From Janthinobacterium agaricidamnosum (GTDB lineage Bacteria > Pseudomonadota > Gammaproteobacteria > Burkholderiales > Burkholderiaceae_D): a stretch of DNA of 64,000 nt. Below are positions 36,422-45,581 of the stretch, in pieces; position 1 is the first letter of the stretch; the number at the start of each line of letters is the position of its first letter. Location of the stretch: positions 2,666,001 to 2,730,000 of the forward strand of contig NZ_CP033019.1 in assembly GCF_003667705.1 (NCBI RefSeq), in the 5' to 3' direction. The notes under the pieces are model-generated. The model had not been told where the DNA came from. It made no database searches and worked only from the letters and a program-made list of their open reading frames with translations. A program made the position numbers and the translations under genes.

Positions 36422-37918
36422 ATGAAGAATACCAACTGGACCCTCTATACCTGCTCGGGCGTGTGCGCGCTGATCATGCTCGACACCAACGTCGTCGCCG
36501 TTTCGCTGCCGTCGATCGCCCGCTCGCTCAACGCCAGCTTCGTCGACGTGGAATGGGTGGTCAGCGCCTACATGCTGGCGTTTGCCTCGTTCCTGTTGCC
36601 GGCCGGCAGCATCGCCGACCGCCTGGGACGGCGCAAGGTCATGCTGTATGGCCTCTCCGTGTTCGCGCTGGCGTCCTTGCTGTGCGGCCTGGCGTGGACG
36701 CCGTTCGTGCTCAACGTGGCGCGCGCCGTCAAGGGACTCGGTGCCGCGCTGCTGCTCACGTCCGCGCTGGCCGTCATCGGCCACACGTTTCATGCGGAAA
36801 AGGAGAGGGCGCGCGCCTGGTCCGTGTGGGGGGCGGCCATGGGCGTGGCCATGACGGTGGCGCCGCTCTTGGGCGGCCTCGTCACGAGCGCCATCAACTG
36901 GCGCTGGATTTTCTACCTGAACCTGCCCGTCGTCGCCATCCTGATGTGGCTGGTAGGCAGGCACGTGGACGAGTCGAAGGACGCTTCCAACGCCAGTTTT
37001 GATCCATTGGGCGCGCTGCTGTTTTCCGCCGGCCTGTTCTGCATCATCTGGGGCTTGATCGACGCCAGCGTGGCGGGCTGGTCCAGCCATGCCACCATGC
37101 TGCGCTTTGCGGCCGGCGCCGCGCTGCTGCTGGTGTTCGTGCTGGTGGAACGGCGCCAGCGCGCGCCCATGGTCGATTTGAGCCTGTTTGGCCGGCGCGT
37201 GTTCGTCGGCGCCGTGCTGGGCATGTTCGGCTACGCCATCGCCGCGCAAGTGATGATGACCTTCTTGCCGCTGTACCTGCAGAACGGCTTCGGCTTTTCC
37301 GCCGTGCTGGCCGGCTGCGCCATGCTGCCGTTCGCCGTCGCCATGGTGGTGTTGTCAAGGCTGGCGCCGCGCGCCATGCGGGTGCTGGACGACCGCGGCA
37401 TATTGGTGACGGGCTTGCTGATCGTCGCCGTGGGCAACGTCGCCACGGCGCTGGCCGCCGCCAGCCTGCAGTACGGCTGGGTGGCAGCCGGCATGGTCGT
37501 CACGGGCGCGGGGGCGGGCTTGCTCAACGGCACGACCCAGAAGGCCATCCTCGCCTGCATCCCCCGCGAACGCACGGGCATGGGCTCGGGCATCAGCACC
37601 ACCACGCGCTTCGTCGGCATCGTGCTGGCCGTGGGCGCGCTGGGCGCCGTGCTGGCCATGCGCACGGCCGCCTCGTTCGAGAAACTGGCGTGGCTGCACG
37701 GCTTGAAAGCCTCGCCCGAGATGATCGGGCGCATCGTGGCCGGCAACGCGGCCGACGCCTTCGGCCAGCTGCCGCCCGCGCTGCAAGCCGTGGCGCAGGA
37801 AGCGGCGCGCCACGCCTTCATCGACGGCTTTGCCAGCGTGCTGTATCTGGCTGGCGGGCTGGCGGCCGTGGTGGCGGCGCTGGTGTTCGTGCTGGCCAGG
37901 CCGCTGGAAAAAGTGTAA
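36422..37918 (+). CDS. MFS multidrug exporter, DHA2 (14-helix, EmrB/QacA-like) family
   Basis: A 498-residue inner-membrane proton antiporter with about 14 hydrophobic segments. Motifs typical of DHA2 are visible: LDTNVVAVSLPSIARSL in helix 1, WVVSAYMLAFA in helix 2, GSIADRLGRRKVM between helices 2 and 3 and GAAMGVAMTVAPLLGGLV (motif C). It probably exports a hydrophobic drug or metabolite. It is divergently linked to the LysR regulator. Confidence 0.9.
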   Translation: MKNTNWTLYTCSGVCALIMLDTNVVAVSLPSIARSLNASFVDVEWVVSAYMLAFASFLLPAGSIADRLGRRKVMLYGLSVFALASLLCGLAWTPFVLNVARAVKGLGAALLLTSALAVIGHTFHAEKERARAWSVWGAAMGVAMTVAPLLGGLVTSAINWRWIFYLNLPVVAILMWLVGRHVDESKDASNASFDPLGALLFSAGLFCIIWGLIDASVAGWSSHATMLRFAAGAALLLVFVLVERRQRAPMVDLSLFGRRVFVGAVLGMFGYAIAAQVMMTFLPLYLQNGFGFSAVLAGCAMLPFAVAMVVLSRLAPRAMRVLDDRGILVTGLLIVAVGNVATALAAASLQYGWVAAGMVVTGAGAGLLNGTTQKAILACIPRERTGMGSGISTTTRFVGIVLAVGALGAVLAMRTAASFEKLAWLHGLKASPEMIGRIVAGNAADAFGQLPPALQAVAQEAARHAFIDGFASVLYLAGGLAAVVAALVFVLARPLEKV

Positions 37919-38010
37919 CTCTTCAGCAAGATGCGCGTGCGCCGCCCGCACTTGTAATATGATGCCATCGAGAAATACATGGCAATAATATAACTATCGC
38001 AGGGAGTAGC

Positions 38011-39564
38011 ATGCGCAGAAAACGCATTATCGTGACCAGCGTGCTGGTCGCCGTCATCGGCGTGGCCGCCCCCCTGAGCCTGGCCTTCTATTTGTCGTCC
38101 GTGCGCGCCGAGCAGGGCGAGCAGGAACGCCTGCGCCTGCTGGCCGGCTACGCGCTCGAGCGCGCCCACCGCTCCATCGCGTCGGCCGGGCTCGCCTTGC
38201 GCAGCGCCGATGCGCTGGACCTGGCGCCGTGCTCGGAGGCGCATATCCTGCAGTTGCGCCGCATCACCATCACCACGCGCAGCATCGACGATATCGGCTA
38301 CGTGGAAAATGGCTTGCTCAAATGCACGTCCACGGGCATCGAAGAAGCACGCATCGCCGTCACGCCTGCCGGTTTCACCCTGGCCAACGGCATGGGCATC
38401 GATTTCAACCTGCGGCCCGTCGTCAGCGGCGGCAAGCGCATGGTGGGGCTGTCCCACCGCGCCTACAAGGTGCTGATCGATCCCGTACGCTTTTCCGACG
38501 TCATCGTCGACAGCGATATCCAGATGGCCGTGGCCATCGGCAAGCAGGGCGTGCTCGACACCCTCCATCATCCCGACCCGGCCGTGGTGCAGGCCCTGCT
38601 CGCCGGCCAGCCAGCGGCGGACGGCCACATCCACGCGACGCTGTACCGCGACGGCTTGACGGCCGTCATGATCGAGCCCCGCAGCAAGCTGAACGACAGG
38701 CTGCGCCGCGAACAGCTGCTGCTCCTGCCGCTGGGCCTGCTGATGGCGGCCTTCATCGTCGGCATTGTCATCTGGCTGTCGCGCCGCCGGCTGTCCTTGC
38801 GCGGCGAACTGGAAACGGCGGTCGAGCGGCGCGAATTCTTTGTTCATTATCAACCGATCATCGCGCTCGACACGGGCGTGTGCGTGGGCGCCGAGGCGCT
38901 GATACGCTGGCGCCGTCCCGACGGCAGCATGATACGGCCCGACCTGTTCATCCCCGTGGCCGAGGAAAGCGACCTGATTCTGCCCATCACGGACCAGGTG
39001 ATCGCCTGCGTCATCGCCGACATGCGCGCCGCGCTGCTGGCCGACCGCGAACTGCACATCGCCATCAACCTGTGCGCCAGCGATATCGAGACGGGCAGGG
39101 TGCTCGACGTGCTCGAACGGGCGCTGGCCGGCACGGGCATCGAGGCGCAGCAGATCTGGCTGGAAGCGACGGAACGGGGCTTCATCAACGTGGAAGCGGC
39201 CCGCGCCACCATCGAAAAAGCCAGGGCACGGGGCCACGCCGTGGCCATCGACGACTTCGGCACCGGTTATTCCAGCCTGTCGAGCCTGCAAAACCTGCCG
39301 CTCGACGCCTTGAAAATCGACAAGTCCTTTGTCGACACCATCGGCACGGATGCGGCCACCAGCAGCGTCACGCCGCACATCATCGACATGGCGCGCACTT
39401 TGAACATGCTGATCGTGGCCGAAGGCATCGAAACGCAGCAGCAAGCCGATTATTTGCTGGAACGCAAGGTCGAATTCGGCCAGGGCTGGCTGTTTGCCAA
39501 AGCGCTGCCGGCCTTGGACTTCCTCGCCTTTTACGCAAGCCGCCGCCTGCCATCGCCCACATGA
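38011..39564 (+). CDS. Membrane-bound c-di-GMP phosphodiesterase, CSS-motif sensor with EAL domain
   Basis: A 517-residue protein. The first membrane helix is at about 6-28, a periplasmic CSS-type sensor spans about 29-230 with cysteines in APCSE and LKCTSTG (redox-switchable in this family), and the second helix is at about 231-253. The EAL domain follows. Residues for catalysis appear intact: AEALIRW, INLCASD, EATERG, IDDFGTGYSS, LKIDKSF and AEGIET with the final Gln in GQGW. It should hydrolyse c-di-GMP and respond to periplasmic redox state. AGGGAG precedes the ATG. It is coupled to a small downstream gene. Confidence 0.93.
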   Translation: MRRKRIIVTSVLVAVIGVAAPLSLAFYLSSVRAEQGEQERLRLLAGYALERAHRSIASAGLALRSADALDLAPCSEAHILQLRRITITTRSIDDIGYVENGLLKCTSTGIEEARIAVTPAGFTLANGMGIDFNLRPVVSGGKRMVGLSHRAYKVLIDPVRFSDVIVDSDIQMAVAIGKQGVLDTLHHPDPAVVQALLAGQPAADGHIHATLYRDGLTAVMIEPRSKLNDRLRREQLLLLPLGLLMAAFIVGIVIWLSRRRLSLRGELETAVERREFFVHYQPIIALDTGVCVGAEALIRWRRPDGSMIRPDLFIPVAEESDLILPITDQVIACVIADMRAALLADRELHIAINLCASDIETGRVLDVLERALAGTGIEAQQIWLEATERGFINVEAARATIEKARARGHAVAIDDFGTGYSSLSSLQNLPLDALKIDKSFVDTIGTDAATSSVTPHIIDMARTLNMLIVAEGIETQQQADYLLERKVEFGQGWLFAKALPALDFLAFYASRRLPSPT

Positions 39565-39914
39565 AACAGCCACGCTTTCCCTATCCATTGCAGCCGCTGC
39601 GCGTGCCGGGCGGCTGGCACATCACCGTCAACACCCTGTTCGAGGTGGAGCCTGGCCCGGATACCATGCAATGGTTCAGCAGCGCATTGCTGCTGTGGGG
39701 CAGCTGCCGCGACAGCGGTTACTGCTTCAATTCGCATTTTGAACCGGAAGACGATCCCGATGGCGAATTCGTGCTGGAGATGGGCAAGGTGGCATACGAC
39801 CGCCACGGCAAGATCGTCCAGGGCAGCGACGCCTTCCTCGGCGAATTTCGCACGCGCAGCAAGGCGCAATTCGTCGCCCGGGTCGAGCAATTCATGCAGG
39901 ACCCGGCAGCCTAG
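39561..39914 (+). CDS. Small conserved hypothetical protein coupled to the EAL gene
   Basis: A 117-residue soluble protein whose ATG overlaps the EAL gene stop (ATGA). It is rich in aromatic residues (PRFPYPLQPLRVPGGWHITVN, FSSALLLWGSCRDSGYCFNSHFEPEDD) and ends with a helical RTRSKAQFVARVEQFM. I do not recognise a family. The tight coupling suggests co-expression with the phosphodiesterase. Its stop lies two bases from the stop of a convergent hydrolase gene. Confidence 0.78.
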   Translation: MKQPRFPYPLQPLRVPGGWHITVNTLFEVEPGPDTMQWFSSALLLWGSCRDSGYCFNSHFEPEDDPDGEFVLEMGKVAYDRHGKIVQGSDAFLGEFRTRSKAQFVARVEQFMQDPAA

Positions 39915-39916
39915 GG

Positions 39917-41269
39917 TTACTGCTTGCGCGGCAACACCACGTCCTGCCCGCCTTGCGTGAGCACGGCGCCGGCGATCTTGCCCGCGGCATCGCGCGTAAA
40001 GGCCAGGTCCGCCTCGATGGCGCGGAAGAAAAATTGATCTTTCGCGCTGGCAAACAAGGGGGCTGAGCCGACGCCCGTGCCTGCCGCTTCCAGGCCATGC
40101 TTGCCCAAGGTCACCGTCAACGTGAAATCCTTGTCCAATGGATACTCGCCCACGTACTCGGCCAGCGCGGCGCGCGGCAATTCGATGGCGGCCGGCGGCT
40201 TTTTCAGCGGCGGCAAGGGCGTGCCGGGCAGCAGGGCGGACAAGCCCAGCGCGTCGATATCGCGCGCCGCGTTCGTCAACACCACCACGCCCCGCTTGCC
40301 GTCCGTCGTGAACGCCGCATAGCTGGTGTAGCCGCCCGTCTGGCCGCTGTGCCAGGCGTAGCTTTGACCCTGCCGCTGCTCCAGCAGCCACGCCAGGCCG
40401 ATTTTCGTCTCGCTGTCCGGTGCCAGTTGCCGCTGCGGCTTGAGCGCCAGCGCATACGGGCGCAGCGGCTTGAACATGTATGCTTGCAGGTAGGCAACCA
40501 TGTCGCGCGCGCTCGAATATACGCCGCCGGCCGGCGCCACCACGTTCAAATCCCAGGCGGGTGTCGGCTCGCCCGACAGCAAATGACCGGGCGCCAGGCG
40601 CGCCAGCATGCCGTGCGTGGGCGTGTTCGACGTCGAGCGCATGCCCAGCGGTACCGCGATGCGCTTTTGCAGCAGCGCTTCATAGCTGGTACCGGCCTGT
40701 GCGGCCAGGGCCGTGCCCAGCACGGCATAGCCGATGTTCGAGTAGTCAAATTTGGTGCCCGGCGCGCGGGGCAGATGGTAGGCGGCGAGAAACTGCCGCT
40801 GCTTCGCTTCCGTGTAGTCCGCATACGGATTGGCGGGGTCCTTGGGCGCGAAATTGTCGGGCAGGCGCGGCAGCGAGGAATAATGCGTGGCCAGGTCGAG
40901 CAGGCTGATCTGCTTGCCGTCGAAGGCCGGCATGGTGTACCCAGGCAATATTGCCGTCACCGGCGCGTCGAGTTTGACCTTGCCTTCGACGACGGCGTCG
41001 GCCAGCAGCAAGGCCGTCATGGTCTTGGTGACGGAACCGATCTGGTAGACGGTGTCGGCGCCCGGCTTGGTATTCTTGCCTGCATGCACGCTGCCAAAGC
41101 CGTAGACGGCGCTGGTCTTGCCGTCGATCACGGCGATGACGATGCTGGGGAGCATGCCCGTGCGCGTGAGTTCCTCGGCGCGCTGGCGCACGGCGTCGTC
41201 CAGGACGGGCGCGGCCAGGGCGGCGCTGCCGAGCAGGCAAAGGGGGAGAAGGGCGAAAGTGGGTGTCAT
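39917..41269 (-). CDS. Class-C beta-lactamase-like serine hydrolase, copy 1
   Basis: A 450-residue exported enzyme of the beta-lactamase/D-aminopeptidase superfamily. The signal peptide (LLPLCLLGSAALAA) is produced by the ATG at 41269. The nucleophile motif is GSVTKTM (SxxK), the second motif FDYSNIGY (YxN) and the third HSGQTGG in place of KTG. A C-terminal lipocalin-like domain of about 100 residues is present. It could be a penicillin-binding-like peptidase or esterase; a true beta-lactamase is less likely given the third motif. Downstream of its close paralogue on the same strand. Confidence 0.87.
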   Translation of the reverse strand: MTPTFALLPLCLLGSAALAAPVLDDAVRQRAEELTRTGMLPSIVIAVIDGKTSAVYGFGSVHAGKNTKPGADTVYQIGSVTKTMTALLLADAVVEGKVKLDAPVTAILPGYTMPAFDGKQISLLDLATHYSSLPRLPDNFAPKDPANPYADYTEAKQRQFLAAYHLPRAPGTKFDYSNIGYAVLGTALAAQAGTSYEALLQKRIAVPLGMRSTSNTPTHGMLARLAPGHLLSGEPTPAWDLNVVAPAGGVYSSARDMVAYLQAYMFKPLRPYALALKPQRQLAPDSETKIGLAWLLEQRQGQSYAWHSGQTGGYTSYAAFTTDGKRGVVVLTNAARDIDALGLSALLPGTPLPPLKKPPAAIELPRAALAEYVGEYPLDKDFTLTVTLGKHGLEAAGTGVGSAPLFASAKDQFFFRAIEADLAFTRDAAGKIAGAVLTQGGQDVVLPRKQ

Positions 41270-41394
41270 GGGTAACCTTGTCCAGGGTGGGCCGAATGCA
41301 CGCCGGCACCTGGATAAGATGGCTGGCATGCCCTGGGAAGCATACGGCGCCAACATGAAGGGCGTCTGAGTTTTATGCTACTTTTACCGCTTTG

Positions 41395-42768
41395 CTAAGG
41401 TTTGCGCTTGCCCGGCATGGCCTGGCCGTTCTGGTGCAGGACGACGCCCGTGATGGCACCCTGGGCGTCGCGCTGGAACACCAGTTGCGCTTCGACCACC
41501 TTGTAAAAGAAGGTGTCCTTCGCGCTCGCGTACACGGGCGCTTCGGGCTGGCCCGTGGCGCCCACCAGCAAGCCGTCGGGACCCTGGCGCACGCTGAGGA
41601 CAAACGTGGGCGCCAGCGCATACTGGCCCGCATATTGCGCCAGCTCGGCCGGGGCGATGGCGATTTCCTTCGGCGCCGGGGCATTTGGCGGCGGCAGGCT
41701 GCCGGGCAGCAGCACGCCCACGCCCAGCCCATCGACGTTGCGCGCCGTGCTGCTCAGTACCACCACGCCCCGCTTGCCGTCCAGGGTGTAGCCGGCAAAG
41801 CTGGCATAGCCGCCCGTCTGCCCGTTATGCCAGGCGAAAGGCTGGCCCTTGACCTGGTCGAGCATCCACGCCAGGCCGATCTTTTTCACGCCGTCGCCTT
41901 CACCTTCGCCGGCCAATACCCGGCGCGGCTGCACGGCCAGCTGCTGCGCAGGACTGCTCGCCCGCATGTACGATTGCATGTAGGCAATCATGTCGCGCGC
42001 GCTGGAACGCACGGCGCCAGCCCCCGCGATGGCCTGGAAATCCCAGTTCGCGGCCGGCTTGCCATCGGCCAGGTGGCCGGGCGCCAGCCGCGCGCGCAGG
42101 GCGGGCGTCGTCACTGCCGAGCTGCTGCCCATGCCCAGCGGACGGAAAATGCGCGCTTGCAGCAGTTCTTCGTAAGACATATTGGCTTGCGTGGCCAAGG
42201 CCGTGCCCAGCAAGCCATACGCGAGATTCGAGTATTCATACGCGGCGCCCGGCGCGCGCGCCAGCGCATGGCCGGCCAAAAAGGTGCGCAGCTGCGCCTC
42301 GCCATAGCCGACGTAGGGATTGGCCATGTCCGCCGGCGCCAGGTTGGCAGGCAGGCGGGGCAAGCCGGAAAAGTGCGTGGCCAGCTGGCCCACGGTAATT
42401 TTCTGGCCCGTCAGCGCGGGGATGGCGTAGGCGGGCAGCAGTTCGGCCACCGGTTGATCCAGTTGCGCTTTGCCCGCCACGACGGCGTCGGCCAGCAGCA
42501 AGCCCGTCATGGTTTTCGTCACGGAGCCGATTTCATACACGGTGTCGGCATCGGGCACGCCCTGGTCGCCGGGCCGCACGCGGCCGAAGCCGTACACGGC
42601 GCTGTCCTTGCCGTCGATCACGGCGATGACCAGGCTCGCATGCTTGCCGTCACGCACCAATGTTTCCGCCCGTTCCCGCATGGCCGCGTCGAGGGTGGGC
42701 GCGGCCAAGGCGGCACCGCCGGACAGGGACAGGAGGGGCAGCAGCAGGGTGCGTAAGCGTGGAGGCAT
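41395..42768 (-). CDS. Class-C beta-lactamase-like serine hydrolase, copy 2
   Basis: A 457-residue paralogue of the preceding gene, similar over the full length. It has a signal peptide (LLLPLLSLSGGAALAA), SxxK in GSVTKTM, YxN in YEYSNLAY, and HNGQTGG at the third motif. The C-terminal extension ends in FYKVVEAQLVFQRDAQGAITGVVLHQNG, parallel to copy 1. The two genes are 125 bases apart and both point left, so they arose by tandem duplication. Confidence 0.87.
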   Translation of the reverse strand: MPPRLRTLLLPLLSLSGGAALAAPTLDAAMRERAETLVRDGKHASLVIAVIDGKDSAVYGFGRVRPGDQGVPDADTVYEIGSVTKTMTGLLLADAVVAGKAQLDQPVAELLPAYAIPALTGQKITVGQLATHFSGLPRLPANLAPADMANPYVGYGEAQLRTFLAGHALARAPGAAYEYSNLAYGLLGTALATQANMSYEELLQARIFRPLGMGSSSAVTTPALRARLAPGHLADGKPAANWDFQAIAGAGAVRSSARDMIAYMQSYMRASSPAQQLAVQPRRVLAGEGEGDGVKKIGLAWMLDQVKGQPFAWHNGQTGGYASFAGYTLDGKRGVVVLSSTARNVDGLGVGVLLPGSLPPPNAPAPKEIAIAPAELAQYAGQYALAPTFVLSVRQGPDGLLVGATGQPEAPVYASAKDTFFYKVVEAQLVFQRDAQGAITGVVLHQNGQAMPGKRKP

Positions 42769-42779
42769 CGTCGATTCCG

Positions 42780-43766
42780 TCAGGAAAGTGATTGGTGGGA
42801 ATACAGCATAACAGCATCACTGGAAAGATAGCCGTTTTGGCAAGATGGTGCGGCGATCATGGCCGCCAGCTGCGCGCGCATGTCGGCGGCCATGCCGAGC
42901 AGCAATTCACCGCGCCGGCGCGCATCGGCCCGTTTCTTCGATGGCACCGCGGCCAGATCCGGCACGCGGTAAGCAGCGCAGGGCAAGTGATAATTGCCGT
43001 CGCGCATGCGCAAGGCATGCAATTCCTGCCACGCCTGGTCGTAATCGGCGGCGATATGGCGCCGCCGGCGCGCATTCAGGGCGATGCGGTTGTCATTGCT
43101 GATCAAGAACAGGTTGGTGCAGGCGAAAAAATCGCCAAAATCGCGCAAGGCCGTCACCATCAGGTTTTTCGGACGGCAGCCGTGCAGCGCCCGCGTGGCG
43201 TCCTTGACGGCCAGCTTGCCCGCTTCCGAGCGCAAGCCTTGCAGCGCGCCCAGCTGCAGCGAGACGCCATCGGCGCGCGGCACGAACAAAAAGCTGGCCA
43301 GGTACAGGGGCAGGCCGTCGCGCGTCAGGCGCAGGCACAGTTCGCCCTCGCGGTAGCTGTCGTGGATGGCCGTCAGCTGCAAACGGTATTGCGCCCCGTC
43401 CTTGCCGTCGAACGCGGCCAGCACCACGGCTTCGCGCGCGGCCCGCTCGACCAGCGCACGCGCACCCGCCTGCCACAGGAAGCGGTAATGCCCTTCCAGC
43501 AAGGCCAGGCGATCCGCGCAGCCGAGCCGGCGCGAGGCGTATGGGCGGTAAATCTTGAAGCGCAGGCAGGGATGCAGCTGCGCCAGCGAGTTCAAGCCCG
43601 GCATGCTGCCGAGGAAGGCGTGCCAGCGCGTGCGCTGGCGGGGAAAGAAGAGGGCGCCCAGCGCCGCTTTCAGACGGTGGCCGCTGGCGGAATATAGTGG
43701 CACTGCGGGTGGCGTGGCGGGCGGCACGGCGGCGCCGTGGTGCAAGGTCAAAGCGATGTCATTCAT
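42780..43766 (-). CDS. VirK/YbjX family protein (DUF535)
   Basis: A 328-residue cytosolic protein starting with MNDIALTL at 43766. The YbjX-family core is visible: FLGSMPGLNSLAQLHPCLRFKIYRPYASRRLG, LLEGHYRFL, LYLASFLFVPRADGVSLQLGALQG and the motif DATRALHGCRPKNLMVTALRDF. Relatives include the enterobacterial virulence-associated VirK. Molecular function is unknown. It lies upstream of the two beta-lactamase-like genes on the same strand with an 11-base gap, so co-transcription is possible. Confidence 0.85.
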   Translation of the reverse strand: MNDIALTLHHGAAVPPATPPAVPLYSASGHRLKAALGALFFPRQRTRWHAFLGSMPGLNSLAQLHPCLRFKIYRPYASRRLGCADRLALLEGHYRFLWQAGARALVERAAREAVVLAAFDGKDGAQYRLQLTAIHDSYREGELCLRLTRDGLPLYLASFLFVPRADGVSLQLGALQGLRSEAGKLAVKDATRALHGCRPKNLMVTALRDFGDFFACTNLFLISNDNRIALNARRRRHIAADYDQAWQELHALRMRDGNYHLPCAAYRVPDLAAVPSKKRADARRRGELLLGMAADMRAQLAAMIAAPSCQNGYLSSDAVMLYSHQSLS

Positions 43767-43957
43767 GGTTCTGCCGGAAAATGGCAGGCGCTGCACAATG
43801 AGAGCCTTGCCAATTTGAATGCTACGCGGGCCAGGTGAATTTCATATTAAGAAGCTATCCCCACGGATATTTAGAGGATGGAAACTAAACATTTGCCTTT
43901 TGGCAACGTCGCCGGTTATGCTCGCGTCACTGTGACCCGATGAAATGATTGCACCCC

Positions 43958-44566
43958 ATGAAACTCCGCCATTTGCTTGCCATCCCCATGCTGCTCGCCG
44001 CGCAGGCCGCCCATGCCCAGGACCGCACGGCCGATCCTCTGGCGCCGCTGGCGCAATGCATCAACCGCAGCCAGTTCCAGTTCAAAACGCAGGACCGCTT
44101 GCCGGCCAGCGCGACCACGCGCGTCGTCAAGATGGCGGCGGGGGAGCGCCGGGTCTCGACGGCCGATGGCTACCGGCTGATGCTGTTCCGCAAGAGCAGC
44201 TTGCCCCTCGCGAATCTGAAGATCGAGCGCAGCGCCGCAGGCCAGTTTGCCGCCGACCGCGAGACCATCGTGGCGCAAATGCAGGAGATGTCGGCCAGCA
44301 GCAAGCCGCCGAATCAGGTGCCGCTGGAAACGGACGCGCGCCAGGGAGTGGAAGTGCTAGGATTGAATAACGCCAGCATCGCGGAGACACCGGGCATTAT
44401 CAGTTTCTATACGCTGCTGCATGCCGCCAGCGGCACGGTCGCCAGCGCCTATGTGCTGAACCAGCCGGCCGACCCGCGCGACTTTGCCACGGATGCCCAA
44501 TACCAGGCCTTGCGCGACCAATTCATTGCTTCGCTTGCCAACTGCATGGCCGATCCTGCGCAGTAA
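43958..44566 (+). CDS. Secreted hypothetical protein
   Basis: A 202-residue exported protein with a signal peptide (LRHLLAIPMLLAAQAAHAQ) when started at the ATG at 43958; a TTG three codons upstream adds nothing. Two Cys (QCIN near the mature N-terminus and NCMADP at the C-terminus) could form a disulfide linking both ends. I do not recognise a family. It is followed 29 bases later by the DUF1801 gene on the same strand. Confidence 0.78.
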   Translation: MKLRHLLAIPMLLAAQAAHAQDRTADPLAPLAQCINRSQFQFKTQDRLPASATTRVVKMAAGERRVSTADGYRLMLFRKSSLPLANLKIERSAAGQFAADRETIVAQMQEMSASSKPPNQVPLETDARQGVEVLGLNNASIAETPGIISFYTLLHAASGTVASAYVLNQPADPRDFATDAQYQALRDQFIASLANCMADPAQ

Positions 44567-44595
44567 GACAAGCGCACAGGAAGGAGACGTGAACC

Positions 44596-45030
44596 ATGAA
44601 AAAAGCCGCTGCAAGCGCGCCGCCCGCCGGGGAAGCGGCAATCACCGAATCGCCCGCCCGCCAGATCGACGCGAAAATCGCCTCGCTGGCGGACTGGCGC
44701 GGCAAAACCCTGGCCGCCGTGCGCGCACTGATCCACCAGGCGGACCCGGAGGTGGTCGAAGAAGTCAAATGGCGCGGCGTGCCCGTCTGGTCGCATGCGG
44801 GCATGATTTGCACGGGCGAAACGTATAAACTGGCCGTGAAACTCACCTTCGCCAAGGGCGCCACCTTGCCCGATCCGGCCCACCTGTTCAATTCCAGCCT
44901 GGACGGCAACACGCGCCGGGCCATCGACATCCACGAAGGCGAGCATCTCGATGCCGCGGCGTTCAAGGCGTTGATACGCGCCGCCGTGGCCGCAAATACG
45001 GCGCCAAAACCAAAGCGAACGAACACTTGA
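44596..45030 (+). CDS. DUF1801 domain protein
   Basis: A 144-residue small soluble protein. It has the DUF1801 pattern: IDAKIASLADWRGKTLAAVRALIHQADPEVVEEVKWRGVPVWSHAGMICTGETYK and LTFAKGATLPDPAHLFNSSL (given as landmarks EEVKWRGVPVW and LTFAKGA). The family (YdhG-related) has an iron-chaperone-like fold without established activity. An AAGGAGACGTGAACC ribosome site precedes the ATG. The stop overlaps the next gene's TTG start. Confidence 0.88.
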   Translation: MKKAAASAPPAGEAAITESPARQIDAKIASLADWRGKTLAAVRALIHQADPEVVEEVKWRGVPVWSHAGMICTGETYKLAVKLTFAKGATLPDPAHLFNSSLDGNTRRAIDIHEGEHLDAAAFKALIRAAVAANTAPKPKRTNT

Positions 45031-45578
45031 GACATTATCTGTATATCTGGCACGACCCGGCCGCGCGCATGCTGGTCGCCTCCGGCATCGAATTCAACGA
45101 TGTCATCCCCGCGCTCCTGGACGCGGACGGCATCGTGCTGCGCAAGGGCAGCGCCGGGACGCCCAGGAAACCTGCCGGCTACCAGACCCTGGCGCGGCAG
45201 CAATTGCCAGCGCTGGCGCATGAAGATATCCATGCCTGGGGCAGCCACGCCTGGGCCGATTGGCAGGGCGCGCCGCCGGCCCCCGGCGATGCGGACGTGG
45301 CCGCGATGCTTGACCATCGTGGCGCGCTCACGCCGCCTGCCGCCTTGCGCAGCCGCTTTCTCGCCTTTGCGCACGACGACGGCTGGTACCTGAAACTGTT
45401 GTATGCGGCATGGGACGACGCGGCGGCCTTGCTTGCCGGCGCCATCGCGCCAACCTTGGGCGCGCTCGACATGGACGCGCTGCAACGGGGAGGCGAAGGT
45501 TATTGGCTGCAGGATGGCGCGGTCCAGGCCGAGCTGAAAACCCACGATATCGACAGCGTGCTGAACCGCCGTTTGTAG
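45027..45578 (+). CDS. Hypothetical protein with TTG start
   Basis: A 183-residue protein. The first in-frame ATG (45069) would lose the compact N-terminus RHYLYIWHDPAARM, so the TTG at 45027, overlapping the previous stop as TTGA, is the likely start by coupling. It has many Trp and His residues (HEDIHAWGSHAWADWQG, DGWYLKLLYAAWDDAAAL). I do not recognise a family and it has no signal or membrane segment. Confidence 0.7.
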   Translation: MRHYLYIWHDPAARMLVASGIEFNDVIPALLDADGIVLRKGSAGTPRKPAGYQTLARQQLPALAHEDIHAWGSHAWADWQGAPPAPGDADVAAMLDHRGALTPPAALRSRFLAFAHDDGWYLKLLYAAWDDAAALLAGAIAPTLGALDMDALQRGGEGYWLQDGAVQAELKTHDIDSVLNRRL

Positions 45579-45581
45579 CCC

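Noticed and set aside
35462..37249. Extending the LysR gene to a 595-codon frame
   Set aside because: The extra N-terminus is antisense to the MFS gene. The LysR helix-turn-helix begins at about 36337 and a promoter dyad lies upstream.
37231..39588. A 785-codon open frame on the minus strand across the MFS and EAL genes
   Set aside because: It is antisense to two clearly recognised genes with intact motifs; no domain is visible in it.
39917..42768. Calling the tandem hydrolases ampC beta-lactamases
   Set aside because: The KTG motif is replaced by HxGQTGG and an extra C-terminal domain is present, so a resistance function is not supported.
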